From contig CAITFQ010000047.1 of the NCBI GenBank assembly GCA_903891735.1, forward strand, positions 1-16,578: DNA of 16,578 nucleotides, read 5' to 3'. The DNA comes from Candidatus Uhrbacteria bacterium (GTDB lineage: Bacteria > Patescibacteriota > Patescibacteriia > UBA9934). The position numbers were made by a program, and so were the translations under genes. Shown here one piece after another: positions 7,858 through 14,161 of the stretch. Position 1 is the stretch's first letter. Each line of letters begins with the position of its first letter. The notes under the pieces are model-generated. The model saw only the letters and a list, made by a program, of their open reading frames with translations, did not search any database and was not told the origin of the DNA.

Positions 7858-8208
7858 TTAGACGAATTCGATGAGGGCCAAGTCGGCGGCGTCACCCTGA
7901 CGCGAACCGAGCTTAGTGATCCGCGTGTAGCCGCCAGTTCGAGCAGCAAAGCGTGGGCCGAGAACCTCCAGCAATTTCTTGACTGGTTGTTCGGTGGTGA
8001 AGTAGCCGAGCAGAGCACGACGTGTAGCCAAGTCGTTCTTACGCGCCAAGGTCACCAATTTTTCTACGGCTGGTCTAGCGTACTTCGCCTTAGACACCGT
8101 GGTCTCTAACTTTTCGTAAGTAATGAGACTGGTGACTAAATCACGCAACAAAGCCTTACGACCTGAGGTGTGACGACCAAATGTTTTTCGATTATTTCGA
8201 TGTCGCAT
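7858..8208 (-). CDS. rplQ: Large ribosomal subunit protein bL17
   Basis: A 116-residue L17 with the hallmark N-terminus MRHRNNRKTFGRHTSGRKAL, LVTSLITYEKLETTVSKAK, and C-terminal GGYTRITKLGSRQGDAADLALIEFV. The protein sits near the exit tunnel of the large subunit. It follows rpoA by 6 nt, with a weak GGAAGG about 10 nt before its ATG (inside the end of rpoA). The order rpoA-rplQ is standard for the alpha operon, and here the L13-S9 pair is added directly behind it. Confidence 0.98.
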   Translation of the reverse strand: MRHRNNRKTFGRHTSGRKALLRDLVTSLITYEKLETTVSKAKYARPAVEKLVTLARKNDLATRRALLGYFTTEQPVKKLLEVLGPRFAARTGGYTRITKLGSRQGDAADLALIEFV

Positions 8209-8214
8209 AACGTG

Positions 8215-8958
8215 TTAGCCTTCCGCCGAGGCATCAGCTGCTTTCGCAATCTGCTCGGTTAGTGAGGCGTGACTCAACTGGCTTTGAATCCAGGTGAAGT
8301 GATTGAGAAGAATTTTAGTGGCGTGTTCAACGGCTTCTTGTGGGGTCACTGTGCCATCAGTAATGATGTTCATGATGACTTTGTCGTAGTTGGTGATTTC
8401 ACCGACACGGGTGTTCTCAATGCGGATGCCACACTGACGAACTGGGCTGAACAAAGCGTCGACGCCGATCATACCAATTTCCGTGTTGGGTGTTTCGCGC
8501 TCTTCGGTTGGCATGTAGCCACGGCCACGTGCCACCTGAATGTCCATCTCGAAGGCCAAGTTGTCAGTCAAAGTACAGAGGACCAATTCTGGGTTCATGA
8601 TCTCCACGTCGGCATTAGGGGTAATGTCGGCGGCAGTCACGATTCCGGCCTTGTTCGCGGTAACTTTGAGCGTCACTGGCTCTTCTGAGTGCACCTTCAT
8701 GCGCAACTGCTTCAAGTTCAACATGACTTCGAGTCCATCTTCCTTAACTCCGGTGATGGCGGCAAACTCGTGCTGTACTCCCTTGATCTTCATCCCGACC
8801 ACGGCGGCTCCAGGCAAAGAAGACAACAGGACGCGACGCAACGTGTTACCCACTGTCGTACCGTAACCGTGATGGAGAGGTTCAATCGTGAGAATCGCTT
8901 CGTGTGGTTGTTCGCCGGTCGTGAAGTACATCTTTGACGGAAGAAGAATGTTCTCCAT
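8215..8958 (-). CDS. rpoA: RNA polymerase alpha subunit lacking the C-terminal domain
   Basis: A 247-residue alpha subunit. The N-terminal assembly domain is intact: GYGTTVGNTLRRVLLSSLPGAAV (dimer and beta contact), DNLAFEMDIQVARGRGYMP, and GEITNYDKVIMNIITDGTVTP-EAVEHA. The protein ends about 20 residues after that helix, where E. coli alpha (329 residues) would continue through a linker into the helix-hairpin-helix-like C-terminal domain. That domain binds UP elements and many activators. The stop is followed after 6 nt by rplQ, and I see no continuing alpha-CTD frame there, so this looks like a natural short form rather than a frameshift. It should assemble polymerase but lack alpha-CTD-dependent activation. 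Confidence 0.97.
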   Translation of the reverse strand: MENILLPSKMYFTTGEQPHEAILTIEPLHHGYGTTVGNTLRRVLLSSLPGAAVVGMKIKGVQHEFAAITGVKEDGLEVMLNLKQLRMKVHSEEPVTLKVTANKAGIVTAADITPNADVEIMNPELVLCTLTDNLAFEMDIQVARGRGYMPTEERETPNTEIGMIGVDALFSPVRQCGIRIENTRVGEITNYDKVIMNIITDGTVTPQEAVEHATKILLNHFTWIQSQLSHASLTEQIAKAADASAEG

Positions 8959-8970
8959 ATAGAGTTGGGA

Positions 8971-9594
8971 TTAGCGCATCGAGTAAAACTCGACGATGAG
9001 TTTAGGATCAAACACTTCCTTGAGGTCCTCGCCGGCCGGAATGCTGACCACTTTACCCACGTTCGCTTCCATGTGGAGCCAACCAGGAACTGTGGTGGTC
9101 TTCAAACGATCGCTGAGATCGCTGAACAGTTTCTTGTCCTTCTTGTTATCACGTAGCTCGATTGTCTCACCGACACGTACCTGATAAGATGGGATGTTGA
9201 CCTTGATCCCGTCGACCTTGAACATGCCGTGGCTCACCATTTGTCTGGCCTGTGGGCGAGTCTTGGCGAAGCCGAGGCGGAAGACAGTGTTGTCCAAACG
9301 CAGCTCGAGTAAGCGACACAACTGTTCACCACTATTGCCTTCCATCTTCTCCGCTTTCACGAAGTAGTTGCGGAACTGGCGTTCCATCAGGCCGTAGAGG
9401 CGCTTAGCTTTTTGCTTCTCACGCAACTGTTGGCCGTAGACCGACAGACGTGATGGGCGACCCATGTTCTTCTTACCGTGCACACCCGGTGGGTATGGAC
9501 GCTTAGCCATGAGCTTGAGGATGCTGGAACTCGTGGACAAGGGGACGCCTTCACGACGACTCATCTTGCCGAGTTTATTTAATGTCTTTCCCAT
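8971..9594 (-). CDS. rpsD: Small ribosomal subunit protein uS4
   Basis: A 207-residue S4: KRPYPPGVHG (about 31-40), YGLMERQFRNYF, and the S4 RNA-binding domain RLDNTVFRLGFAKTRPQARQMVSHGMFKVDG. The C-terminus IVEFYSMR is typical. The N-terminus reads GKMSRREGVPL where zinc-type S4 proteins have a CxxC pair, so this is the zinc-free form. S4 nucleates small-subunit assembly and in several bacteria represses its own operon by binding the rpsM leader. It lies 3 nt behind rpsK and 12 nt ahead of rpoA, with no clear Shine-Dalgarno sequence. Confidence 0.98.
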   Translation of the reverse strand: MGKTLNKLGKMSRREGVPLSTSSSILKLMAKRPYPPGVHGKKNMGRPSRLSVYGQQLREKQKAKRLYGLMERQFRNYFVKAEKMEGNSGEQLCRLLELRLDNTVFRLGFAKTRPQARQMVSHGMFKVDGIKVNIPSYQVRVGETIELRDNKKDKKLFSDLSDRLKTTTVPGWLHMEANVGKVVSIPAGEDLKEVFDPKLIVEFYSMR

Positions 9595-9597
9595 AGA

Positions 9598-10062
9598 TTA
9601 CATGCGACGTGCTCGACGTGGACGGCAGCCGTTGTGGGCTACTGGCGTCAGGTCGTTGATCGAGAGAACGTTGAAACCGTTACCATTCAAGGCGCGGAGT
9701 GCTCCGTCACGGCCGTTGCCGATACCGCTAACGAAGACGTGCAAGTCCTTGAGGCCGTACGCTGCGCTGGCTTCGGCGATCTTTTTAACAATCACACTAG
9801 CGGCGTAAGGTGTAGCCTTCTTTGGACCCTTGAAACCACAGTTACCAGCGCTGGACCAAGTGACGGTGTTGCCATTTGGATCAGTCAAAGTGACGATGGT
9901 GTTGTTGAAGCTGGCGTGGATGTAAGCGCGACCCTGGGGAATGGTGCGCATCACGCGCTTCTTACCCTTAGCCGTGCGCAGCGTCTTGTCGCCCTTCTTG
10001 CCGACGACGGCTGCTTTTACCTCAGCTGCTGCTTCTTCTACTTTTTTATTTTCTTCAGTCAT
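9598..10062 (-). CDS. rpsK: Small ribosomal subunit protein uS11 with N-terminal extension
   Basis: A 154-residue S11, longer than the usual ~125-130. The core starts around residue 40 with RTIPQGRAYIHASFNNTIVTLTD and includes GNCGFKGPKKATPYAA and SGIGNGRDGALRAL. The C-terminus NGCRPRRARRM fits the family. The first ~35 residues are an added Glu/Ala/Lys-rich stretch (MTEENKKVEEAAAEVKAA...), probably a flexible tail. S11 forms the small-subunit platform and contacts the mRNA exit region. rpsM ends 9 nt upstream; an AAGG sits about 10 nt before the ATG and may act as a weak ribosome binding site. Confidence 0.98.
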   Translation of the reverse strand: MTEENKKVEEAAAEVKAAVVGKKGDKTLRTAKGKKRVMRTIPQGRAYIHASFNNTIVTLTDPNGNTVTWSSAGNCGFKGPKKATPYAASVIVKKIAEASAAYGLKDLHVFVSGIGNGRDGALRALNGNGFNVLSINDLTPVAHNGCRPRRARRM

Positions 10063-10071
10063 AGCCTAGCC

Positions 10072-10458
10072 TTAGGTCTTAGTGAGCATTCGGCGACCGC
10101 TACCAGCCGTCTTACGAACGTTGCCACGCACCGTGCGGGAATTGCTCTTGGTGCGCTGACCGCGAACTGGCAATCCTTTGGTGTGACGTGAACCACGGTA
10201 AGAGCCGATGTCCTTGAGGCGCTTGATGTGCCCCATAACCTCGCGGCGCAACTCGCCTTCCACGCGGAATTCCTTTTCCACGAGCAAGCGAATGGTGTTC
10301 TCTTCGTCTGGCGTCAAATCTTTGACGCGGGTGTCCTCACTGACTTTAGCGCGAGTGAGAATTTCAGCCGCACGGGTCTCACCAACTCCATATACATACT
10401 GGAGGGCGATGACGATGCGCTTGTTGTTGGGGAGTGTTACTCCAGCAATACGTGCCAT
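10072..10458 (-). CDS. rpsM: Small ribosomal subunit protein uS13
   Basis: A 128-residue S13 of normal length. It begins MARIAGVTLPNNKRIVIALQ, has the helix-two-turn-helix segment YGVGETRAAEIL, LRREVMGHIKRLKDIGSYRGSRH, and the C-terminal GLPVRGQRTKSNSRTVRG region that reaches the P site. It lies 3 nt behind rpmJ, with AAGG seven bases before the ATG overlapping the end of rpmJ. First of the classical alpha-operon run S13-S11-S4-alpha-L17. Confidence 0.98.
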   Translation of the reverse strand: MARIAGVTLPNNKRIVIALQYVYGVGETRAAEILTRAKVSEDTRVKDLTPDEENTIRLLVEKEFRVEGELRREVMGHIKRLKDIGSYRGSRHTKGLPVRGQRTKSNSRTVRGNVRKTAGSGRRMLTKT

Positions 10459-10461
10459 AGA

Positions 10462-10578
10462 CTAACCTTGACGTTGCTTATGTTTAGGGCTCTTGGGACA
10501 AATGACGTGAACTCGACCTTGGCGGCGAACCACCTGACAGTCGCGACACATCGGCTTAACTGAAGCACGAACTTTCAT
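10462..10578 (-). CDS. rpmJ: Large ribosomal subunit protein bL36
   Basis: A 38-residue gene I translated by hand: it starts MKVRASVKPMCRDCQVVRRQ and ends in a Lys/Gln-rich tail. The zinc-ribbon ligands C11, C14, C27 and H33 are all present, so this is the zinc-binding form. L36 is the smallest large-subunit protein and lies almost always between infA (or secY) and rpsM, as here. Its ATG overlaps by 4 bp (ATGA) the end of a 33-codon ORF upstream. Confidence 0.97.
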   Translation of the reverse strand: MKVRASVKPMCRDCQVVRRQGRVHVICPKSPKHKQRQG

Positions 10579-10676
10579 ACACGGCTTTTGGGAATAAAGG
10601 TTGACGAACTGTACTTGTCTACTTTTACGACAAAATCATCCGGCAAACGGGGGATGATTTTGGCGAAGGACGTCAT
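10575..10676 (-). CDS. Possible 33-residue leader peptide between infA and rpmJ
   Basis: An ATG at 10676, 10 nt after the infA stop, opens 33 codons (MTSFAKIIPRLPDDF...FIPKSRV) ending in TGA at 10575, which overlaps the rpmJ ATG by 4 bp. This is the same junction type seen in the glycan operon. I do not recognise the peptide. Part of the reading frame is also an 11-bp hairpin, so the constraint may be on RNA structure rather than on protein, and no Shine-Dalgarno sequence precedes it. It could couple rpmJ translation to infA, act as a regulatory leader, or be chance. Confidence 0.3.
   Translation of the reverse strand: MTSFAKIIPRLPDDFVVKVDKYSSSTFIPKSRV
10631..10662 (-). promoter_or_regulatory. 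Hairpin in the infA-rpmJ intergenic region
   Basis: Positions 10662-10652 and 10641-10631 are exact reverse complements (11-bp stem, 10-nt loop) lying 25 nt after the infA stop and 53 nt before rpmJ. No T-run follows, so it is not a normal terminator. Placed upstream of rpmJ-rpsM-rpsK-rpsD-rpoA, it could be an mRNA-processing site or an autoregulatory leader of the kind bound by S4 in other bacteria. That role is inference; the stem itself is directly visible. Confidence 0.5.
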
Positions 10677-10686
10677 GTCGTTCAGC

Positions 10687-10902
10687 TTAGAAGCGGAACG
10701 TGATGCGTCCTTTTGTGAGATCATACGGACTGATCTCAACTTTGACATCGTCACCTGGCAGGATGCGAATGCGATTTTGTCGCATCTTTCCTGATAAGTG
10801 AGCGAGGATCGGTTGGTCATTCTCGAGCGTAACTCGGAATGAACCTGCAGGTAAGGCCTCCATGACCTCGCCCCGCATCTCAATAAACTGCTTTTCTACC
10901 AT
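10687..10902 (-). CDS. infA: Translation initiation factor IF-1
   Basis: A 71-residue S1/OB-fold protein of standard length. GEVMEALPAGSFRVTLENDQPILAHLSGKMRQNRIRILPGDDVKVEISPYDLTKGRITFRF matches IF-1 nearly end to end; in short form the key blocks are GxFRVxLEN, HxSGKMRxNxIRIxxGD and SPYDLxKGRI. It binds the A site of the small subunit during initiation. It is the first gene of the ribosomal operon and has its own promoter, which places the transcript start only about 5 nt before the ATG. No Shine-Dalgarno sequence can fit there. Confidence 0.98.
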   Translation of the reverse strand: MVEKQFIEMRGEVMEALPAGSFRVTLENDQPILAHLSGKMRQNRIRILPGDDVKVEISPYDLTKGRITFRF

Positions 10903-10913
10903 AGTGTAGCGGG

Positions 10914-10942
10914 ACTATAGCAAATCTTCGCTATCACTGCAA
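10914..10942 (-). promoter_or_regulatory. Promoter of the infA-rpsI operon
   Basis: Minus-strand TTGCAG (10942-10937) and TATAGT (10919-10914) are 17 bp apart, with TGC just before the -10 giving an extended -10. The predicted start is near 10907, about 5 nt before the infA ATG at 10902, implying a nearly leaderless mRNA. The -35 begins inside the T-tract of the preceding terminator-like hairpin. This is the best-matching promoter in the window. Confidence 0.75.
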
Positions 10943-10992
10943 GAAAAGCCTGGTTTCCTGAGTTGCCGGTATGGTAATGCATCACCCCAGGC
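10941..10992 (-). terminator. Possible terminator after the three-gene hypothetical cluster
   Basis: Minus-strand GCCTGG (10992-10987) pairs with CCAGGC (10953-10948), followed by TTTTCTT. The 33-nt loop contains a smaller hairpin (around GGTGATGCATTACC). The position, 10 nt after the stop at 11003, and the T-tract support termination; the short outer stem makes it weaker than the other two terminators. The rest of the 100-bp gap is the infA promoter. Confidence 0.5.
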
Positions 10993-11002
10993 CTGTCAAT
11001 TA

Positions 11003-11458
11003 CTAAGCCTCCCAAATCCCCGCCTCTGCTCGAGCCCTACGTGGCACCGTCACTCTAGGTGTCGCTTCCGCCTCATTTAACTGCATTTTCAAGGCTTCTG
11101 CCTTGGCCACTGCCTGAAATCGATCAGTCGCCGCCTCATCCGCCAAAGTAGTCTGAATATCTCGGTTACGAGCCTCTTCTGCCCTATCCCACTTAGCAAA
11201 CTCCTCAAAACTCAGCTTTTCTTTAGTCATTGGCGGCATTTCTGGCTGCATTTCAGTATTCCCAGCTGCATTAGCGCTCCGCCAGTCGCCATAGGCCTGA
11301 TACCTATCCTGCATCGAACCAGACCGATCAAGCACCAGCACCGCTGTCCGGTCCCTCTCCTTATCCCACACCTTTTTATTAGCCTTTTCGGCTATCTTTT
11401 CCGGCGACAATACCCTCCCCTCACCGTGATTACCGCGTTCAATCATGTCATTTGCCAT
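11003..11458 (-). CDS. Small protein of unknown function, trio member A
   Basis: A 151-residue, hydrophilic, Ala/Glu/Arg-rich protein without transmembrane segments. I do not recognise a named family. It shares modules with its two upstream neighbours. With the 111-residue protein it shares a MAND start and an S-x-E-x-I/L-A-E/D-K-A-x-x-K segment (here residues 18-29). With the 181-residue protein it shares RY-x-AY (52-56) and S-x-EEF-x-x-WD (83-91). The stretch VLVLDRSGSM (40-49) looks like a von Willebrand A metal site, but the protein is too short for that domain, and the aligned neighbour lacks the motif. It lies 11 nt after its neighbour without a Shine-Dalgarno sequence; probably cytoplasmic. 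Confidence 0.7.
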   Translation of the reverse strand: MANDMIERGNHGEGRVLSPEKIAEKANKKVWDKERDRTAVLVLDRSGSMQDRYQAYGDWRSANAAGNTEMQPEMPPMTKEKLSFEEFAKWDRAEEARNRDIQTTLADEAATDRFQAVAKAEALKMQLNEAEATPRVTVPRRARAEAGIWEA

Positions 11459-11469
11459 AAAAATCAGCT

Positions 11470-11805
11470 TTATTCGTTATTGCTGCCACCAAACATCTTC
11501 TGCCACCAACCCTTAATTCCAGTACTCGGCTGTTTCTCCGTCAGTAACGGCGCCAGAGTCGGCTGCTCCTCAGTTTCCGAAGTGTCGACGCCTGACTCTT
11601 CCGACTCGAACATCTTCAGCTCATCACGTATCTTGGCAGCCGCTAGTTTAGCTTTCGCTTTATCAGCTAAAGTTTCCCGTGACGTTTCCGGCTTTTTCCT
11701 ATAAATTCGTGCAAATTCTCCTTTGTGACCAGGCAAGTCAGCTCGCCCACCAAACTGGCTTTCGGCCGACTTTTCCTGTCGCTCTGGCAAAATGTCATTA
11801 GCCAT
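11470..11805 (-). CDS. Small protein of unknown function, trio member B, with C-terminal WW-x-x-MFG motif
   Basis: A 111-residue charged protein, probably largely disordered or helical, with no membrane segment. It starts MAND like the downstream neighbour and has S-R-E-T-L-A-D-K-A-K-A-K at residues 42-53, matching that neighbour's residues 18-29. Its last 16 residues contain GIKGWWQKMFG (96-106), nearly the same as the GVKAWWKMMFG tail of the upstream protein. This Trp-Trp amphipathic ending could be a membrane-docking or partner-binding peptide; that is inference. It begins 9 nt after the upstream gene. I know of no characterised family with this tail. Confidence 0.72.
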   Translation of the reverse strand: MANDILPERQEKSAESQFGGRADLPGHKGEFARIYRKKPETSRETLADKAKAKLAAAKIRDELKMFESEESGVDTSETEEQPTLAPLLTEKQPSTGIKGWWQKMFGGSNNE

Positions 11806-11814
11806 ACAAATTCT

Positions 11815-12360
11815 TTACTTCTTCTCACTCTTGCCAAACATCATCTTCCACCAGGCCTTCACCCCCTCAATCAACCCCTTACCCGGCTTTTTCTCATGAT
11901 TCGAATAAACCTTATCCCAACTCGAGCCATCGCCTCCTCCACCTTGTGCTTTCGGCTTAGCTGTCGACGTCGCTGCTGAACTAGGCTTCTTAGCAACAAT
12001 GGCTTCCTTCTTCAACTTATCACGCGCCTCCCGCAAACCATCACTAACCACTTCTTCATCCTCTTCTTCTAAAGCCTCAATCTCCAAATGCTTTTGCGTT
12101 TTTAATTCATTTCGTTTAGCTAGCCATATTTCTCGTTGTTTTTGATTCTCCGTATCCCAATCACTAAACTCTTCTTCTGACATTTCAGTTAAATCGCTGT
12201 CACCACCTCTCTCAACACGTAACTTATTTAATGTTGTATAAGCTAAATATCTATTAGAAAAATCAGGGTCATTATGCATGACAACCGTTTCTACTCTAAT
12301 ATTCTCTTCCAACTGCTGCCTACCTGAATCTAATCGCTTAACCTCAATCCTGTTATCCAT
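11815..12360 (-). CDS. Small protein of unknown function, trio member C, with C-terminal WW-x-x-MFG motif
   Basis: A 181-residue, strongly charged protein from the ATG at 12360. A GTG at 12384 would add eight residues and overlap alaS by 8 bp. I prefer the ATG because an extended -10 (TGGTATACT) lies 7 nt upstream of it. Order of parts: RY-x-AY at 37-41, S-x-EEF-x-x-WD at 61-69 (both shared with the 151-residue protein), an acidic/coiled-coil-like helix, a low-complexity Ala/Ser/Thr/Gly linker around 130-150, and a C-terminal GVKAWWKMMFG shared with the 111-residue protein. No transmembrane segment. First gene of the trio; unknown function. Confidence 0.72.
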   Translation of the reverse strand: MDNRIEVKRLDSGRQQLEENIRVETVVMHNDPDFSNRYLAYTTLNKLRVERGGDSDLTEMSEEEFSDWDTENQKQREIWLAKRNELKTQKHLEIEALEEEDEEVVSDGLREARDKLKKEAIVAKKPSSAATSTAKPKAQGGGGDGSSWDKVYSNHEKKPGKGLIEGVKAWWKMMFGKSEKK

Positions 12361-12367
12361 ATCCCTC

Positions 12368-12376
12368 AGTATACCA
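12368..12376 (-). promoter_or_regulatory. Putative extended -10 element for the hypothetical trio
   Basis: Minus-strand TGG followed by TATACT (12376-12368) lies at the very end of alaS; the predicted start falls at about 12361, next to the ATG at 12360, giving a leaderless transcript. No convincing -35 is seen (AGGCAG at the expected place), so this depends on the extended -10 alone. The same bases contain GAGGG two bases before the ATG, which could instead be a cramped Shine-Dalgarno sequence. Confidence 0.35.
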
Positions 12377-14155
12377 CTACTCACCGAGCACTGCCTTAAT
12401 TCGCCTTACGCCGGCCGACACCGCCTCTTCTTTAACAATTTTAAAGCCGCCGAGCTCGCCCGTGTGCTCCACATGCGGCCCACCACAAATCTCCTTACTG
12501 TAGTCACCCATGAAGTAAACTTTGATTTTTCCGCCAACGCTGGCGTACTTATCTTCAAACAAGCCGATAGCACCCTTTGCCTTAGCCTCTTCCACCGTCA
12601 GCAACTCAAACTTAACCGGCATATCCTTCTTAATCTGCTCGTTGACAATCTCTTCGACGCGAGCCAGTTGCTCCGGCGTCACCTTCTCGCCATGACTAAA
12701 ATCAAAGCGCATTCTCTCCGCCGTAATATTACTCCCCTTCTGCGCCACGTGATCCCCCAATACATCTCGCAATGCCTGGTGCACTAAATGCGTCGCAGTA
12801 TGCAACCGTGTCGTCTCCGCCGAATGATCCGCCAAGCCGCCAGCAAACTTCTGTTCTGCCCCCGAACGCGAGAGATCTTGATGCTTCTTAAACTCCGCCG
12901 CAAAAACTACTCGATCAACCTGCTGACCCTGCTCAGCCGCCAACTCTTGCGTTACCTCTAGCGGGAAACCAAACGACTGATAGAGATTAAAGGCATCAAC
13001 ACCTGCAATACTCTTAGTCTTATCCCAAACTTTCTGGAACTCCCGCAAACCTTGCGCCAACGTCTTCTCGAACTTTTTCGCCTCTTCCTCAATCGCCGCC
13101 GTGATAATCGCTTTCTTATCAACCAGAGCCGGGTACGATTCACCAAGCGACACCACTACCTCATCGACAATCACCGGAATCAACTTAGCACTTTCAATAT
13201 TGAGTTTTCGACCATGTCTAATTGCCCGCCTTACCAAACGGCGCAAAATATAACCCTGGTCCTTGTTCGCCGGCAGAACCCCGTCCATCACCATAATTGC
13301 CGCTGCCCGCAAATGATCGGCCACAATTCTCATCGATTTTTTCGTTTCCACATCGGACTCGTACTTAGCACCCGACAACTGTTCGAGTTTACCGAGCAAA
13401 CCAGTAAACAACTCCGTTTGATAAACATTTTCCCGGTGCTGCAAAGCCACCGTCGTCCGCTCCAATCCCATGCCAGTGTCGACACTACCCTTAGCCAACG
13501 GCAACAACGTCCCGTCCTCTTGCTTGTTGAACTGCATGAACACGTTGTTCCAAATCTCCATCCAATCTGCCGAGTGCGTCGCTTTATTGCCAACTGGCTC
13601 TCCCTCGCCAACCCAATAAAAAATCTCTGTATCCGGCCCGCATGGTCCAGTCTTGCCCGCTGGTCCCCACCAGTTATCTTCTTTGCCAAGTTTTGAAATC
13701 TTTTCAGCCGACACCCCTAAACTCAACCACTTATCATACGACTCCTGATCAAACGGCGAATTCTCGTCACCTTCAAAAACCGTAAAGGCCAAATGCGTCA
13801 ACGGGATATTCAACCACTCGGCCGAAGTTAGAAATTCGAACGACCACTCAATCGACTCCTGCTTAAAGTAATCCGCCAGCGACCAGTTACCAAGCATCGT
13901 AAAAAACGTCAGGTGCGTGTTATCGCCGACATCGTCAATATCCCCAGTGCGGATACAGCGTTGAAAATCAACCAAGCGCTTGCCGGCCGGGTGCGGCTCA
14001 CCCAGCAAATAAGGCACCAACGGATGCATGCCCGCCGTGGTAAATAACACCGTCGGATCATTCTCCGGCACCACGCTGGCGGACGCAATCTCGGCATGCC
14101 CCTTGCCCTTAAAAAAATCCAAGTACTTCTGGCGCAATTCATTCGCTGTAATCAT
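12377..14155 (-). CDS. alaS: Alanyl-tRNA synthetase, short form without C-Ala domain
   Basis: Class II synthetase charging tRNA-Ala, 592 residues from the ATG at 14155 (an ATG at 14167 would add MIFT). The N-terminus ITANELRQKYLDFFKGKGH and FTTAGMHPLVPYLLGEPHP, FQRCIRTGDIDDVG and GMGLERTT are the catalytic core. The tRNA-binding region has QGYILRRLVRRAIRHGRKL (300-318). The editing domain keeps its zinc ligands as HTATH (H452, H456) and CGGPH (C557, H561). The protein ends right after AGVRRIKAVLGE, so the C-terminal DHHA1/C-Ala domain (present in the 876-residue E. coli enzyme) is missing. This short form is what I expect in Candidate Phyla Radiation genomes. It is preceded by a structured RNA with its own promoter. 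Confidence 0.97.
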   Translation of the reverse strand: MITANELRQKYLDFFKGKGHAEIASASVVPENDPTVLFTTAGMHPLVPYLLGEPHPAGKRLVDFQRCIRTGDIDDVGDNTHLTFFTMLGNWSLADYFKQESIEWSFEFLTSAEWLNIPLTHLAFTVFEGDENSPFDQESYDKWLSLGVSAEKISKLGKEDNWWGPAGKTGPCGPDTEIFYWVGEGEPVGNKATHSADWMEIWNNVFMQFNKQEDGTLLPLAKGSVDTGMGLERTTVALQHRENVYQTELFTGLLGKLEQLSGAKYESDVETKKSMRIVADHLRAAAIMVMDGVLPANKDQGYILRRLVRRAIRHGRKLNIESAKLIPVIVDEVVVSLGESYPALVDKKAIITAAIEEEAKKFEKTLAQGLREFQKVWDKTKSIAGVDAFNLYQSFGFPLEVTQELAAEQGQQVDRVVFAAEFKKHQDLSRSGAEQKFAGGLADHSAETTRLHTATHLVHQALRDVLGDHVAQKGSNITAERMRFDFSHGEKVTPEQLARVEEIVNEQIKKDMPVKFELLTVEEAKAKGAIGLFEDKYASVGGKIKVYFMGDYSKEICGGPHVEHTGELGGFKIVKEEAVSAGVRRIKAVLGE

Positions 14156-14161
14156 AGTAAA

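Noticed and set aside
7857..8018. Upstream-extended rplM (176 residues)
   Set aside because: The extra 54 residues read through rplQ in another frame and do not resemble L13; the ATG at 7856 gives the canonical N-terminus.
8790..9011. Minus-strand ORF of 73 residues spanning the rpsD-rpoA junction, and many plus-strand ORFs across the ribosomal and glycan genes
   Set aside because: All overlap confidently assigned genes in other frames, with odd composition (His/Arg/Gln-rich) and no initiation signals.
11310..11345. VLVLDRSGSM in the 151-residue protein, resembling a von Willebrand A domain metal site (DxSGSM)
   Set aside because: The whole protein is 151 residues with no further MIDAS Thr/Asp motifs or alternating strands, and the equivalent region of the related 181-residue protein (HNDPDFSNRY) lacks the motif. 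Probably coincidence.
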